Source: Pseudomonadota bacterium (GTDB lineage Bacteria; Pseudomonadota; Alphaproteobacteria; Rhizobiales; Rhizobiaceae). Taken from it: DNA of 8,403 nucleotides. The notes below the pieces were generated by a model that was not told the DNA's origin, ran no database searches, and saw only the letters and a list, made by a program, of their open reading frames with translations. This document shows, in pieces, positions 1-5,580 of this stretch (positions within the stretch are counted from its first letter, which is position 1; each line of letters opens with the position of its first letter). The position numbers and the translations under genes were made by a program. The DNA is taken from assembly GCA_023422735.1 (NCBI GenBank), contig JAFAGL010000116.1:1-8403 (forward strand), written 5' to 3'.

Positions 1-783
1 CATCAGGATGGCCGGAATGGCTGCTGCGGCATCCTGAACCCACCATGCGCCATCCTGGTAGCCCGGCAGGCCGGAAATCGGTCCTTCAGGCCGCGCCACG
101 CGAACGGTTCCAGTCGGCAACACGATGCCGCCTAACTGACGGGCCCATTCCTGCGGCTCGTTCTTGACCGTGAAGTCGACCGGAGCCTCGGCTTCATGGG
201 CAAGAAGAATGGCCTTGGCCTTTTCCTTGCCATAAGCCACCGTCAGCCGCTCGATAAACCAGTCCGGCGCGTTGGTACCAGACTTTTTGGACAAAAGCTG
301 CGCTTTGCGTCGAACGATGGAACGCAGCACGCCATTGACCAAGCCATCGAAACGACGCGTTCGCGGATCAGCTTTCGCTTGTTCCACCGCCAAATCGACG
401 GCCGCGCGATCCGGCACGTCCAGATACAGGATCTGGGCAATCGCGACATGGAGAATATGATTGAGAGCAAACGCGTTGCTCGGCAACGGGCGATCCAGCT
501 GATTGGAAATCGCTGCAGAGATCCGACCTCGGAAGCGCAAAGCCGAATTCAGGATCGCGCGGCACAATGCCCGATCCCGGCCGTCAAGGGCACGATAGGC
601 TGGATGGCCGTGCTCTTCATCCGTCAAACCATCCATCGAGGTTTTGGCATCCACCACTGCCGCCAAAAGCTTGGCAGCAGCTTGCCGGGTCGCCAAACCA
701 GGCACCTGTGTGCGACGGGTGTTGTCAGAGTAATCGGCGTTGGATGCACGCGACCTCGCGCGCTCGGCAGATATCTTGCTCAC
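1..783 (-). CDS. rsmB: RsmB, 16S rRNA m5C967 methyltransferase, N-terminal part (3' end beyond window)
   Basis: The family transfers a methyl group from SAM to C967 of 16S rRNA during small-subunit assembly in the cytoplasm. The first 261 codons are visible, against roughly 430-450 in the family, so the SAM-binding Rossmann core and catalytic cysteines lie off the left edge. Residues about 28-160 form a NusB-like RNA-binding domain, with the signature AVDLAVEQAK (128-137) and then LVNGVLRSIVRR (148-159). The linker WFIERL (175-180) and the pre-catalytic WWVQDAAAA (247-255) are typical of RsmB. The chosen start is a GTG overlapping the htpX stop as GTGA, which suggests translational coupling; no clear Shine-Dalgarno is seen. 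An in-frame ATG at 829-831 would add 16 residues inside htpX and is the main alternative. The gene was read directly from the complementary strand, where the frame is open to base 1. Confidence 0.9.
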   Translation of the reverse strand, partial: MSKISAERARSRASNADYSDNTRRTQVPGLATRQAAAKLLAAVVDAKTSMDGLTDEEHGHPAYRALDGRDRALCRAILNSALRFRGRISAAISNQLDRPLPSNAFALNHILHVAIAQILYLDVPDRAAVDLAVEQAKADPRTRRFDGLVNGVLRSIVRRKAQLLSKKSGTNAPDWFIERLTVAYGKEKAKAILLAHEAEAPVDFTVKNEPQEWARQLGGIVLPTGTVRVARPEGPISGLPGYQDGAWWVQDAAAAIPAILM

Positions 784-1742
784 GACCAGGGCCCGCGCGG
801 CGTACCTGTCGGCCCGGTTGAGGAACCCCATGGACCCGACGACTGCGGACGCGAAGCCGGTGCTGCGCGCCGCATACTGCCATTAAAAGACGGTCCGCGC
901 GGAATATCCGTCATCGCCTGAAGTGCCGCGATCCTGTTTTCGGTTGCGGGATGGGTCGAGAACAGATTGTCCATGCGTTGGCCCGACAATGGATTAATGA
1001 TGAACATGTGCGCAACGGCCGGATTACGCTCGGCGTTTCCATTGACAGTCTGATGTGCGCCCCGCGCGATCTTGTTCAGCGCGGAAGCCAGGGCCTGCGG
1101 GTTGCCGGAAATTTCTGCACCGCGTCGGTCGGCAGAATATTCGCGTGTGCGGCTGATTGCCATCTGAACCACCATGGCGGCCAGCGGCGCGACGATCATC
1201 GCGACAATCACGCCGATGGCACCGAGTGGATTATTGTTATCGCGATTACCACCGAAGAAAAATGCGAAGTTGCCAAGCATGGAAATCGCACCGGCCAGCG
1301 TGGCTGTGATCGTCATCGTCAGCGTGTCGCGGTTTTGCACATGCGCAAGCTCATGGGCCATGACACCGGCGACTTCATCGGCATTCAAGCGACGTAACAG
1401 ACCAGTTGTCGCCGCAACCGCCGCATTTTCCGGATTTCGCCCTGTAGCGAAGGCATTGGGCTGGTCTTCGTTGATCACATAGACTTTGGGCATCGGCAGA
1501 TTGGCGCGCCGGGCGAGATTTTCCACGATCGCGTAATATTCCGGTGCCGAACTGCGATCGACCTCGACCGCGTGGTTCATGCGCAGAACCATCTTGTCGG
1601 CGTTCCAATAGCTGAACAGGTTCATCCCTGCCGCCATCAAAAACGCGATCATCATGCCGCCCCGTCCGCCAAGCAGAAACCCGACGCCCATGAAGAGCGC
1701 CGTCATGAAAGCAAGCAGCATGGCAGTGCGGATAATGTTCAT
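780..1742 (-). CDS. htpX: HtpX, integral-membrane zinc metalloprotease (M48B)
   Basis: HtpX degrades misfolded membrane proteins in the inner membrane alongside FtsH. The 320-aa protein has hydrophobic segments at about 3-26, 28-46, 143-165 and 173-195. The zinc site is HELAH at 130-134, with the likely third ligand Glu201 in SRTREYSAD, the standard M48 arrangement. The C-terminal 30 or so residues (from about 287) are Pro/Ser/Gly/Arg-rich and probably disordered, as in other alphaproteobacterial HtpX. The frame runs 15 codons further upstream, but the ATG at 1740-1742 is chosen because AAAGGAGG sits 9 nt before it and the protein then begins with a normal first membrane segment. The stop overlaps the GTG of rsmB. 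It is divergent from the DUF1674 gene across 105 bp. HtpX is often heat-shock or envelope-stress controlled, but no convincing sigma-32 site could be read here. Confidence 0.96.
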   Translation of the reverse strand: MNIIRTAMLLAFMTALFMGVGFLLGGRGGMMIAFLMAAGMNLFSYWNADKMVLRMNHAVEVDRSSAPEYYAIVENLARRANLPMPKVYVINEDQPNAFATGRNPENAAVAATTGLLRRLNADEVAGVMAHELAHVQNRDTLTMTITATLAGAISMLGNFAFFFGGNRDNNNPLGAIGVIVAMIVAPLAAMVVQMAISRTREYSADRRGAEISGNPQALASALNKIARGAHQTVNGNAERNPAVAHMFIINPLSGQRMDNLFSTHPATENRIAALQAMTDIPRGPSFNGSMRRAAPASRPQSSGPWGSSTGPTGTPRGPWS

Positions 1743-1751
1743 CGGCAAGCG

Positions 1752-1759
1752 CCTCCTTT
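1752..1759 (-). promoter_or_regulatory. Shine-Dalgarno of htpX
   Basis: AAAGGAGG on the minus strand lies 9 nt upstream of the ATG at 1740-1742. It decides the htpX start over the longer open frame, whose extra residues (Arg-rich, non-hydrophobic) do not fit an HtpX N terminus. Confidence 0.75.
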
Positions 1760-1794
1760 GTGCGCCAAGGGCTGTGGGTCGCGCCATACCCCTT

Positions 1795-1821
1795 TTGGCA
1801 CGCGCGCAACACGCCTATTAT
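1795..1821 (+). promoter_or_regulatory. Possible promoter for the DUF1674 gene
   Basis: TTGGCA at 1795-1800 and TATTAT at 1816-1821 resemble -35 and -10 boxes upstream of the gene at 1848. The spacer is only 15 bp, shorter than the preferred 17. Using TTTTGG at 1793-1798 as the -35 restores 17 bp at the cost of a worse match. This is the best candidate in the 105-bp divergent spacer, but it rests on eye matching only. Confidence 0.3.
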
Positions 1822-1835
1822 CATGGGAAGCGCAT

Positions 1836-1842
1836 AAAGGGA
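1836..1842 (+). promoter_or_regulatory. Shine-Dalgarno of the DUF1674 gene
   Basis: AAAGGGA is spaced 5 nt from the ATG at 1848 and 8 nt from the ATG at 1851. The spacing slightly favours the second ATG. The much longer upstream open frame has no comparable site and runs antisense to htpX. Confidence 0.5.
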
Positions 1843-1847
1843 CTTCA

Positions 1848-2078
1848 ATGATGGATAACAAGACAACAGAAACGAAGCTTGAGAAACCGCAACAATCGGA
1901 GAATACGCGGGCGCCTTTGACGCCTGCCGCCGAACGCGCGCTGGCCGAAGCGCAGGCACGGCGTGCAGTCTATGACGAGGCGGAAGCGTCCATGCCGAAG
2001 GAACGCGGTGGACGCGGTGGACATGATCCTGTTCGCTATGGCGATTGGGAGAAAAAGGGCCTGACTTCCGACTTTTGA
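1848..2078 (+). CDS. SDHAF4-like DUF1674 protein, succinate dehydrogenase assembly factor
   Basis: This 76-aa soluble protein ends in the family's conserved C terminus: GRGGHDPVRYGDWEKKG (55-71), then the terminal Asp-Phe. Mitochondrial SDHAF4 (yeast Sdh8) carries the same RYGDWE...KG...DF ending. In that family the protein binds flavinated SdhA, limits its autoxidation and helps it join SdhB in complex II. The N-terminal half (1-45) is charged and rich in Ala, Glu and Gln and looks disordered or helical. There is no signal peptide, consistent with a cytoplasmic role at the inner membrane. Two ATGs are adjacent (1848 and 1851). AAAGGGA at 1836-1842 is 5 nt from the first and 8 nt from the second, so the second may be the real start. 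No sdh genes are adjacent; the transglutaminase gene follows on the same strand after about 124 bp. Confidence 0.88.
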   Translation: MMDNKTTETKLEKPQQSENTRAPLTPAAERALAEAQARRAVYDEAEASMPKERGGRGGHDPVRYGDWEKKGLTSDF

Positions 2079-2189
2079 CGCAGCCCACCGATCAGCCGAA
2101 CAACCCATCAGCGGTCACGAAAATATCAGCCGCCTCCGGGCGGAACCGAAGTCGCTCTCGTCGCGTTCTTTTCCCACTTCTCTATAACT

Positions 2190-2196
2190 GGTGGGA
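2190..2196 (+). promoter_or_regulatory. Shine-Dalgarno of the transglutaminase gene
   Basis: GGTGGGA lies 6 nt before the ATG at 2203. It overlaps the in-frame GTG at 2191, which argues for the ATG. The upstream stretch 2079-2189 holds a short GC hairpin (CCGCC-TCCG-GGCGG, 2130-2143) with no T-run after it and no promoter I can defend. Confidence 0.55.
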
Positions 2197-2202
2197 CGCA
2201 TT

Positions 2203-3072
2203 ATGCTCATTCGTATCGGATACGAACTTGGAATCCAGGTGCCCGGTCCCACGCCGATTGTGACGGCGCTGGAGGTTCGCCCGGAACGTCGCGTCGATCT
2301 GGTGCGCGAAACACCTGCCACATTCGATCCTGAAACCCGTTGGTCGCTTTACAGCGATCAGTTCGGGAACACATGTCGCCGGTTCATCGCGACGACAGGA
2401 CATACAAGCATACGCTATGATGCAGTCATCGCCGATAGTGGCGAATATGAACTCGTCAATCCGTTGATCGGCGAGATACCGATCGAACAGCTTCCCGACG
2501 ACACGCTGGTTTACATGCTGGGCAGCCGGTATTGCGAAACTGATTTGATGATGGACATGGCTTGGCAGTTGTTTGGCAATGTCGAGCCCGGCTGGCAGCG
2601 CGTCCAGGCCATCTGCGATTTCGTTCACAATCGCCTTTCGTTTGGTTACTCATACGCACGTTGTACGCGCACGGCTGGTCAAGCGTATGAAGAACGCGTG
2701 GGTGTTTGCCGTGATTTCGCGCATCTGGCGATCACGCTTTGCCGCTGCATGAATATTCCCGCTCGCTATGTGAATGGGTTCCTTGGCGATATCGGTGTAC
2801 CGAAAGACCCAGCGCCGATGGACTTTTCTGCCTGGTTCGAGGTGTATCTGGAAGGTGGGTGGTACACATTCGACGCCCGCCACAATATTCCGCGCATGGG
2901 CCGTGTGGTCGTTGCTTATGGCCGCGACGCTACCGATGTGCCGCTCGTGCATACTTTCGGACCGCATCGTCTGGCTACATTCAAGGTCTGGACCGACGAA
3001 CTGACACAGGATGAAGCCCGTCAGATTCTGGATGAAACCGATCTGCGAGAAGGAAGTTTGGAAGCCGCCTGA
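2203..3072 (+). CDS. Transglutaminase-like protein (COG1305 type) with Ser in place of the expected catalytic His
   Basis: The 289-aa protein has a beta-rich N-terminal region (about 1-80) of the bacterial transglutaminase N-terminal type, then the transglutaminase/cysteine-protease core (about 130-235). The nucleophile motif RVGVCRDFAHLA places Cys169, and the acid region YTFDARHN places Asp224. Between them, family members usually read H-A-W-x-E, but here the sequence is FSAWFEVYL, with Ser209 at the His position. His227 lies nearby. There is no signal peptide, so it is probably cytoplasmic. The family includes amidases, proteases and transglutaminases, and the substrate cannot be inferred. 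The start is the ATG at 2203, with GGTGGGA at 2190-2196 spaced 6 nt; an in-frame GTG at 2191 lies inside that site and is unlikely. A terminator hairpin follows the stop by 23 bp. Confidence 0.88.
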   Translation: MLIRIGYELGIQVPGPTPIVTALEVRPERRVDLVRETPATFDPETRWSLYSDQFGNTCRRFIATTGHTSIRYDAVIADSGEYELVNPLIGEIPIEQLPDDTLVYMLGSRYCETDLMMDMAWQLFGNVEPGWQRVQAICDFVHNRLSFGYSYARCTRTAGQAYEERVGVCRDFAHLAITLCRCMNIPARYVNGFLGDIGVPKDPAPMDFSAWFEVYLEGGWYTFDARHNIPRMGRVVVAYGRDATDVPLVHTFGPHRLATFKVWTDELTQDEARQILDETDLREGSLEAA

Positions 3073-3095
3073 TATGGTTAAAAGCCGACATGAAA

Positions 3096-3125
3096 AAAGC
3101 CGCTTCGTGAAAACGAAGCGGCTTT
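3096..3125. terminator. Intrinsic terminator, perfect 13-bp stem, probably bidirectional
   Basis: AAAGCCGCTTCGT (3096-3108) pairs perfectly with 3113-3125 around a GAAA loop. On the plus strand it follows the transglutaminase stop by 23 bp but is followed only by a broken T-tract (CGTGTTTCG). On the minus strand the stem runs into TTTTTT, a classic U-tract. It is therefore strongest as the 3' end of a minus-strand transcript coming from 3126-3330, and it can also serve the transglutaminase mRNA. Confidence 0.85.
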
Positions 3126-3191
3126 CGTGTTTCGTCCGTGGCGCGGTCTTTTTCCCTGGGCGCTACCAAGCGCTCGTGCGCGCGTCACATC

Positions 3192-3263
3192 CTAGCGGGA
3201 AGGCTGCTCCCCACAGAGACGATCCGTCGAGACCACGCAACGAGAAACGAAATCACTCGACAT
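3192..3263 (-). CDS. Candidate 23-codon small protein with an extended Shine-Dalgarno
   Basis: An ATG at 3261-3263 opens 23 codons ending in TAG at 3192-3194. The peptide starts MSSDFVSRCVV and ends EQPSR. It contains two Cys (9 and 17), four Ser and three Arg, and has no hydrophobic segment, so it looks soluble. The support is upstream: AAGGAGGTGATC at 3266-3277, with the GGAGG core spaced 7 nt from the ATG. I recognise no family. It lies between the typA terminator and a minus-strand terminator, so it would need its own promoter or read-through from typA. The six bases GGAAGG at the Shine-Dalgarno are complementary to CCTTCC in codons 21-22, and GTCGAG at the start codon pairs with CTCGAC 24 nt later, so the mRNA may fold to control its translation. 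It could instead be part of a structured non-coding RNA. Confidence 0.4.
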   Translation of the reverse strand: MSSDFVSRCVVSTDRLCGEQPSR

Positions 3264-3265
3264 TC

Positions 3266-3277
3266 GATCACCTCCTT
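3266..3277 (-). promoter_or_regulatory. Extended Shine-Dalgarno complementary to the 16S rRNA 3' end
   Basis: On the minus strand this reads AAGGAGGTGATC, complementary over 12 nt to the conserved bacterial 16S 3' end (GATCACCTCCTT). It is much longer than the Shine-Dalgarno sites of the annotated genes here. It is spaced correctly for the ATG at 3263. Read on the plus strand, the same bases would be an anti-Shine-Dalgarno-like motif in an RNA. Confidence 0.6.
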
Positions 3278-3332
3278 CCAATTTGTTGAACACAACGGGA
3301 ATGTGGGACCGATCGTCCAGCGGCGCAAGAGA

Positions 3333-3361
3333 AAACCGGCTAACCTAGGGTCAGCCGGTTT
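3333..3361 (-). terminator. typA: typA transcription terminator
   Basis: AAACCGGCT (3333-3341) pairs with AGCCGGTTT (3353-3361), and inner ACC/GGT pairing extends the stem. On the minus strand the stem is followed by TTTTCTCTT, a reasonable U-tract. It starts 14 nt beyond the typA stop, so it is assigned to typA. Confidence 0.8.
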
Positions 3362-3375
3362 GGTTGCTTTAGAAA

Positions 3376-5196
3376 TCAGGCCGTTTTCGACGACTTTTCG
3401 AAGCGCTTGCGCTCGTTCGGATCGAGGTAAAGCTTGCGAAGCCGGATGGACTTCGGCGTCACCTCCACCAACTCGTCATCCTGAATCCAGGACAGCGCAC
3501 GTTCCAATGTCATGCGGAAGGGCGGCGTCAGCTTCACGGCCTCATCCTTACCTGCGGCGCGGATGTTGGTAAGCTTCTTGCCCTTAAGCACGTTCACTTC
3601 GAGATCGTTGTCGCGGGAGTGAATGCCGATCAGCATTCCCTGATAAACCTTGACGCCTGCATCAATGATCATCGGTCCGCGATCTTCGAGGTTAAACAGC
3701 GCATAAGCTACGGCTTCGCCCTGATCGTTGGAAATCAAAACGCCATTGTTGCGCCCCCCGATCTCACCTTTGAAGGGCTGATAATCGTGGAACAGGCGGT
3801 TCATGATCGCCGTGCCCCGCGTGTCGGTGAGAAGCTCCGACTGATAGCCGATCAGGCCACGGGTGGGCGCGTAGAAAACGAGACGAACGCGGTTACCGCC
3901 GGAAGGACGCAACTCGACCATTTCGGCCTTGCGCTCGGACATCTTCTGCACGACCGTGCCTGAATATTCTTCGTCGACGTCGATCACGACTTCCTCGATC
4001 GGCTCAAGCTTCTCGCCGTTCTCGCCGTCTTTCATGACAACGCGCGGACGCGAGATCGAAAGCTCGAACCCTTCGCGGCGCATATTTTCGATCAGGACGG
4101 CCAATTGCAGTTCGCCGCGGCCCGACACAAAGAAGGAGTCCTTCTCGTTGGATTCCTCGATCTTGAGCGCAACGTTGCCTTCTGCTTCCTTGAGAAGGCG
4201 GTCGCGGATGACACGGCTCGTGACCTTGTCACCTTCCGTGCCAGCATAAGGGCTGTCATTGACGATAAACGACATGGTCACGGTCGGCGGATCGATCGGC
4301 TGCGCTTCCAGCGGCTCGGTTACCGAAGGATCGCAGAATGTGTCAGCCACGGTGCCCTTCTGTAGGCCCGCAATCGCGATAATATCGCCGGCCTGCGCTT
4401 CTTCGATCGGCTGACGCTCGATACCGCGGAAAGCGAGAATCTTCGACAAACGGCCTGTTTCGAGCACTGTGCCGTTCTGTGCCATCACCTTAACGGCCTG
4501 GTTCGGCTTGATCGAACCCGAATGGATGCGGCCGGTGATGATGCGGCCAAGGAATGGATCGGCTTCGAGGATCGTGCCGATCATGCGGAAAGGACCCTCG
4601 GCAACCTTGGGTTCCGGCACGTGCTGAAGCACGAGATCGAACAACGGGGCCAGACCCTGATCCTTCGGACCATCCGGATTGGCAGCCATCCATCCATTAC
4701 GGCCCGAACCGTAGAGGATCGGGAAGTCGAGCTGTTCGTCGGTCGCGTCCAGATTGGCAAAAAGGTCGAAAACCTCGTTTACCACTTCTTCATGACGACC
4801 ATCGGGACGGTCGATCTTGTTGATTGCAACGATCGGCTTCAAGCCGACTTTGAGCGCCTTGCCGACCACGAACTTAGTTTGCGGCATCGGACCTTCGGCC
4901 GCGTCGACAAGCACGATCGCACCATCGACCATCGACAGGATGCGCTCGACTTCACCGCCGAAATCGGCGTGGCCCGGCGTATCTACGATGTTGATACGCG
5001 TATCCTTCCAGACAACCGAGGTCGCCTTGGCAAGAATGGTGATGCCGCGCTCTTTTTCGATGTCGTTGGAGTCCATCATGCGCTCGGCAACGCGCTGGTT
5101 CTCGCGGAAAGAGCCGGACTGCTTCAGAAGCTCGTCGACAAGCGTCGTTTTGCCATGGTCGACGTGCGCGATGATCGCGATATTACGAAGGTTCAT
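3376..5196 (-). CDS. typA: TypA/BipA, ribosome-associated translational GTPase
   Basis: TypA is an EF-G-like GTPase that binds the ribosome and supports 50S assembly and growth under cold or other stress. The 606 residues match the usual family length. The G domain shows AHVDHGKTT (10-18, P-loop), RGITI (50-54, G2), DTPGH (72-76, G3) and NKID (126-129, G4). Domain II spans about 200-290, and the EF-G-like domains plus the BipA-specific C-terminal domain follow, including FVSGRGELQLAVLIENMR (356-373) and APTRGLIGYQSELLTDTRG (443-461). The open frame extends 50 codons further upstream, but the ATG at 5194-5196 gives the canonical MNLRNIAIIAHVDHGKT start. The upstream Shine-Dalgarno is weak (GAGAG, 7 nt away). 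It is followed by its own terminator. No frameshift or missing key residue was seen. Confidence 0.98.
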   Translation of the reverse strand: MNLRNIAIIAHVDHGKTTLVDELLKQSGSFRENQRVAERMMDSNDIEKERGITILAKATSVVWKDTRINIVDTPGHADFGGEVERILSMVDGAIVLVDAAEGPMPQTKFVVGKALKVGLKPIVAINKIDRPDGRHEEVVNEVFDLFANLDATDEQLDFPILYGSGRNGWMAANPDGPKDQGLAPLFDLVLQHVPEPKVAEGPFRMIGTILEADPFLGRIITGRIHSGSIKPNQAVKVMAQNGTVLETGRLSKILAFRGIERQPIEEAQAGDIIAIAGLQKGTVADTFCDPSVTEPLEAQPIDPPTVTMSFIVNDSPYAGTEGDKVTSRVIRDRLLKEAEGNVALKIEESNEKDSFFVSGRGELQLAVLIENMRREGFELSISRPRVVMKDGENGEKLEPIEEVVIDVDEEYSGTVVQKMSERKAEMVELRPSGGNRVRLVFYAPTRGLIGYQSELLTDTRGTAIMNRLFHDYQPFKGEIGGRNNGVLISNDQGEAVAYALFNLEDRGPMIIDAGVKVYQGMLIGIHSRDNDLEVNVLKGKKLTNIRAAGKDEAVKLTPPFRMTLERALSWIQDDELVEVTPKSIRLRKLYLDPNERKRFEKSSKTA

Positions 5197-5286
5197 ACAG
5201 GGGCTCTCGATGGAGTTGCGGGCGCGCACGGGAAAGCGCCCGAAAAGACGACAATGCGTTCGGTTGATGAGCGCTCTTACAAGTTT

Positions 5287-5302
5287 TTTCGCAAATGCGA
5301 AA
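5287..5302. repeat. Perfect inverted repeat in the typA/small-protein divergent region
   Basis: TTTCGCA (5287-5293) and TGCGAAA (5296-5302) are exact inverted repeats separated by AA. They lie 91 bp upstream of the typA ATG and 43 bp upstream of the plus-strand gene. As DNA this could be a dimeric regulator's operator. As RNA it could form a 6-bp stem with an AAAT loop. No regulator is encoded nearby. Confidence 0.4.
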
Positions 5303-5344
5303 GGGGGCTCTGGAACCGGAACACATGAAGGTCGTTTTCCGACC

Positions 5345-5575
5345 ATGAAAACGCTGCTTATCCCCGCCCTGCTTCTCGCCTGTTCGACACCGGTGCTCGC
5401 TTCTGAACCGCGCGCTACGCCAGCCTCTCAGGCGACGCCTGATATTCGCATCGTGCGCGTCACGGAAGGACCAAAAGCGGCGGATTGCGAGGCAGCAACA
5501 TGGCCCAACATTCCGCCATCCTGTTTGCAGCGTGAAGCCAAAGCGACCGATGCAAGCGCATCACTGGGCAAATAG
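5345..5575 (+). CDS. Small exported protein with a two-cysteine WPxIPxxC motif, function unknown
   Basis: The 76-aa product starts with a short Sec signal peptide: positive n-region MK, hydrophobic LLIPALLLA, and a likely cleavage after VLA (17-19) before SEP. LLAC at 10-13 resembles a lipobox, but the Cys would be unusually close to the N terminus, so signal peptidase I cleavage is preferred. The mature part of about 57 residues holds Cys48 and Cys60 in DCEAATWPNIPPSCL (47-61). The C-x(4)-W-P-x-I-P-x-x-C-L spacing resembles small periplasmic proteins I associate with Hyphomicrobiales, and the cysteines are good candidates for a disulfide. No function is known to me. A GAAGG at 5327-5331 is 13 nt from the ATG, partly inside a small hairpin (5330-5344). 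It is divergent from typA, and its stop is 5 bp from the stop of the opposing Rsm22-like gene. Confidence 0.78.
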   Translation: MKTLLIPALLLACSTPVLASEPRATPASQATPDIRIVRVTEGPKAADCEAATWPNIPPSCLQREAKATDASASLGK

Positions 5576-5580
5576 GTTTT

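Noticed and set aside
196..921. 241-codon plus-strand ORF at the left end
   Set aside because: It is antisense to rsmB and the end of htpX. The minus strand carries a clear NusB domain through the same bases.
1375..2088. 237-codon minus-strand ORF across the htpX start and the DUF1674 gene
   Set aside because: It is an out-of-frame shadow of htpX and antisense to the DUF1674 gene, which has a clear family signature and Shine-Dalgarno.
2130..2143. Terminator after the DUF1674 gene (CCGCC-TCCG-GGCGG hairpin)
   Set aside because: The stem is only 5 bp and no T-run follows, so intrinsic termination is not supported.
2183..2188. TATAAC as a -10 box for the transglutaminase gene
   Set aside because: It would start transcription inside or just after the Shine-Dalgarno at 2190-2196, and no matching -35 lies 17 bp upstream.
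3266..3277. Fragment of a 16S rRNA 3' end on the plus strand (GATCACCTCCTT)
   Set aside because: Only 12 nt match and the surrounding bases do not look like 16S rRNA. The match is better explained as a Shine-Dalgarno on the minus strand.
3284..3328. Minus-strand promoter for the small ORF (TTGCGC, 17 bp, CACATT)
   Set aside because: The -35 is fair but the -10 is a poor match, so it was not listed as a feature; a promoter is nevertheless expected near here.
3138..3572. 144-codon plus-strand ORF over the typA 3' end
   Set aside because: It crosses the typA terminator and runs antisense to the end of typA, with no domain and no initiation site.
4522..5328. 268-codon plus-strand ORF antisense to typA
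   Set aside because: It lies mostly opposite the strongly conserved typA gene, has no recognisable domain and no Shine-Dalgarno, and is the expected mirror of a GC-rich coding strand.
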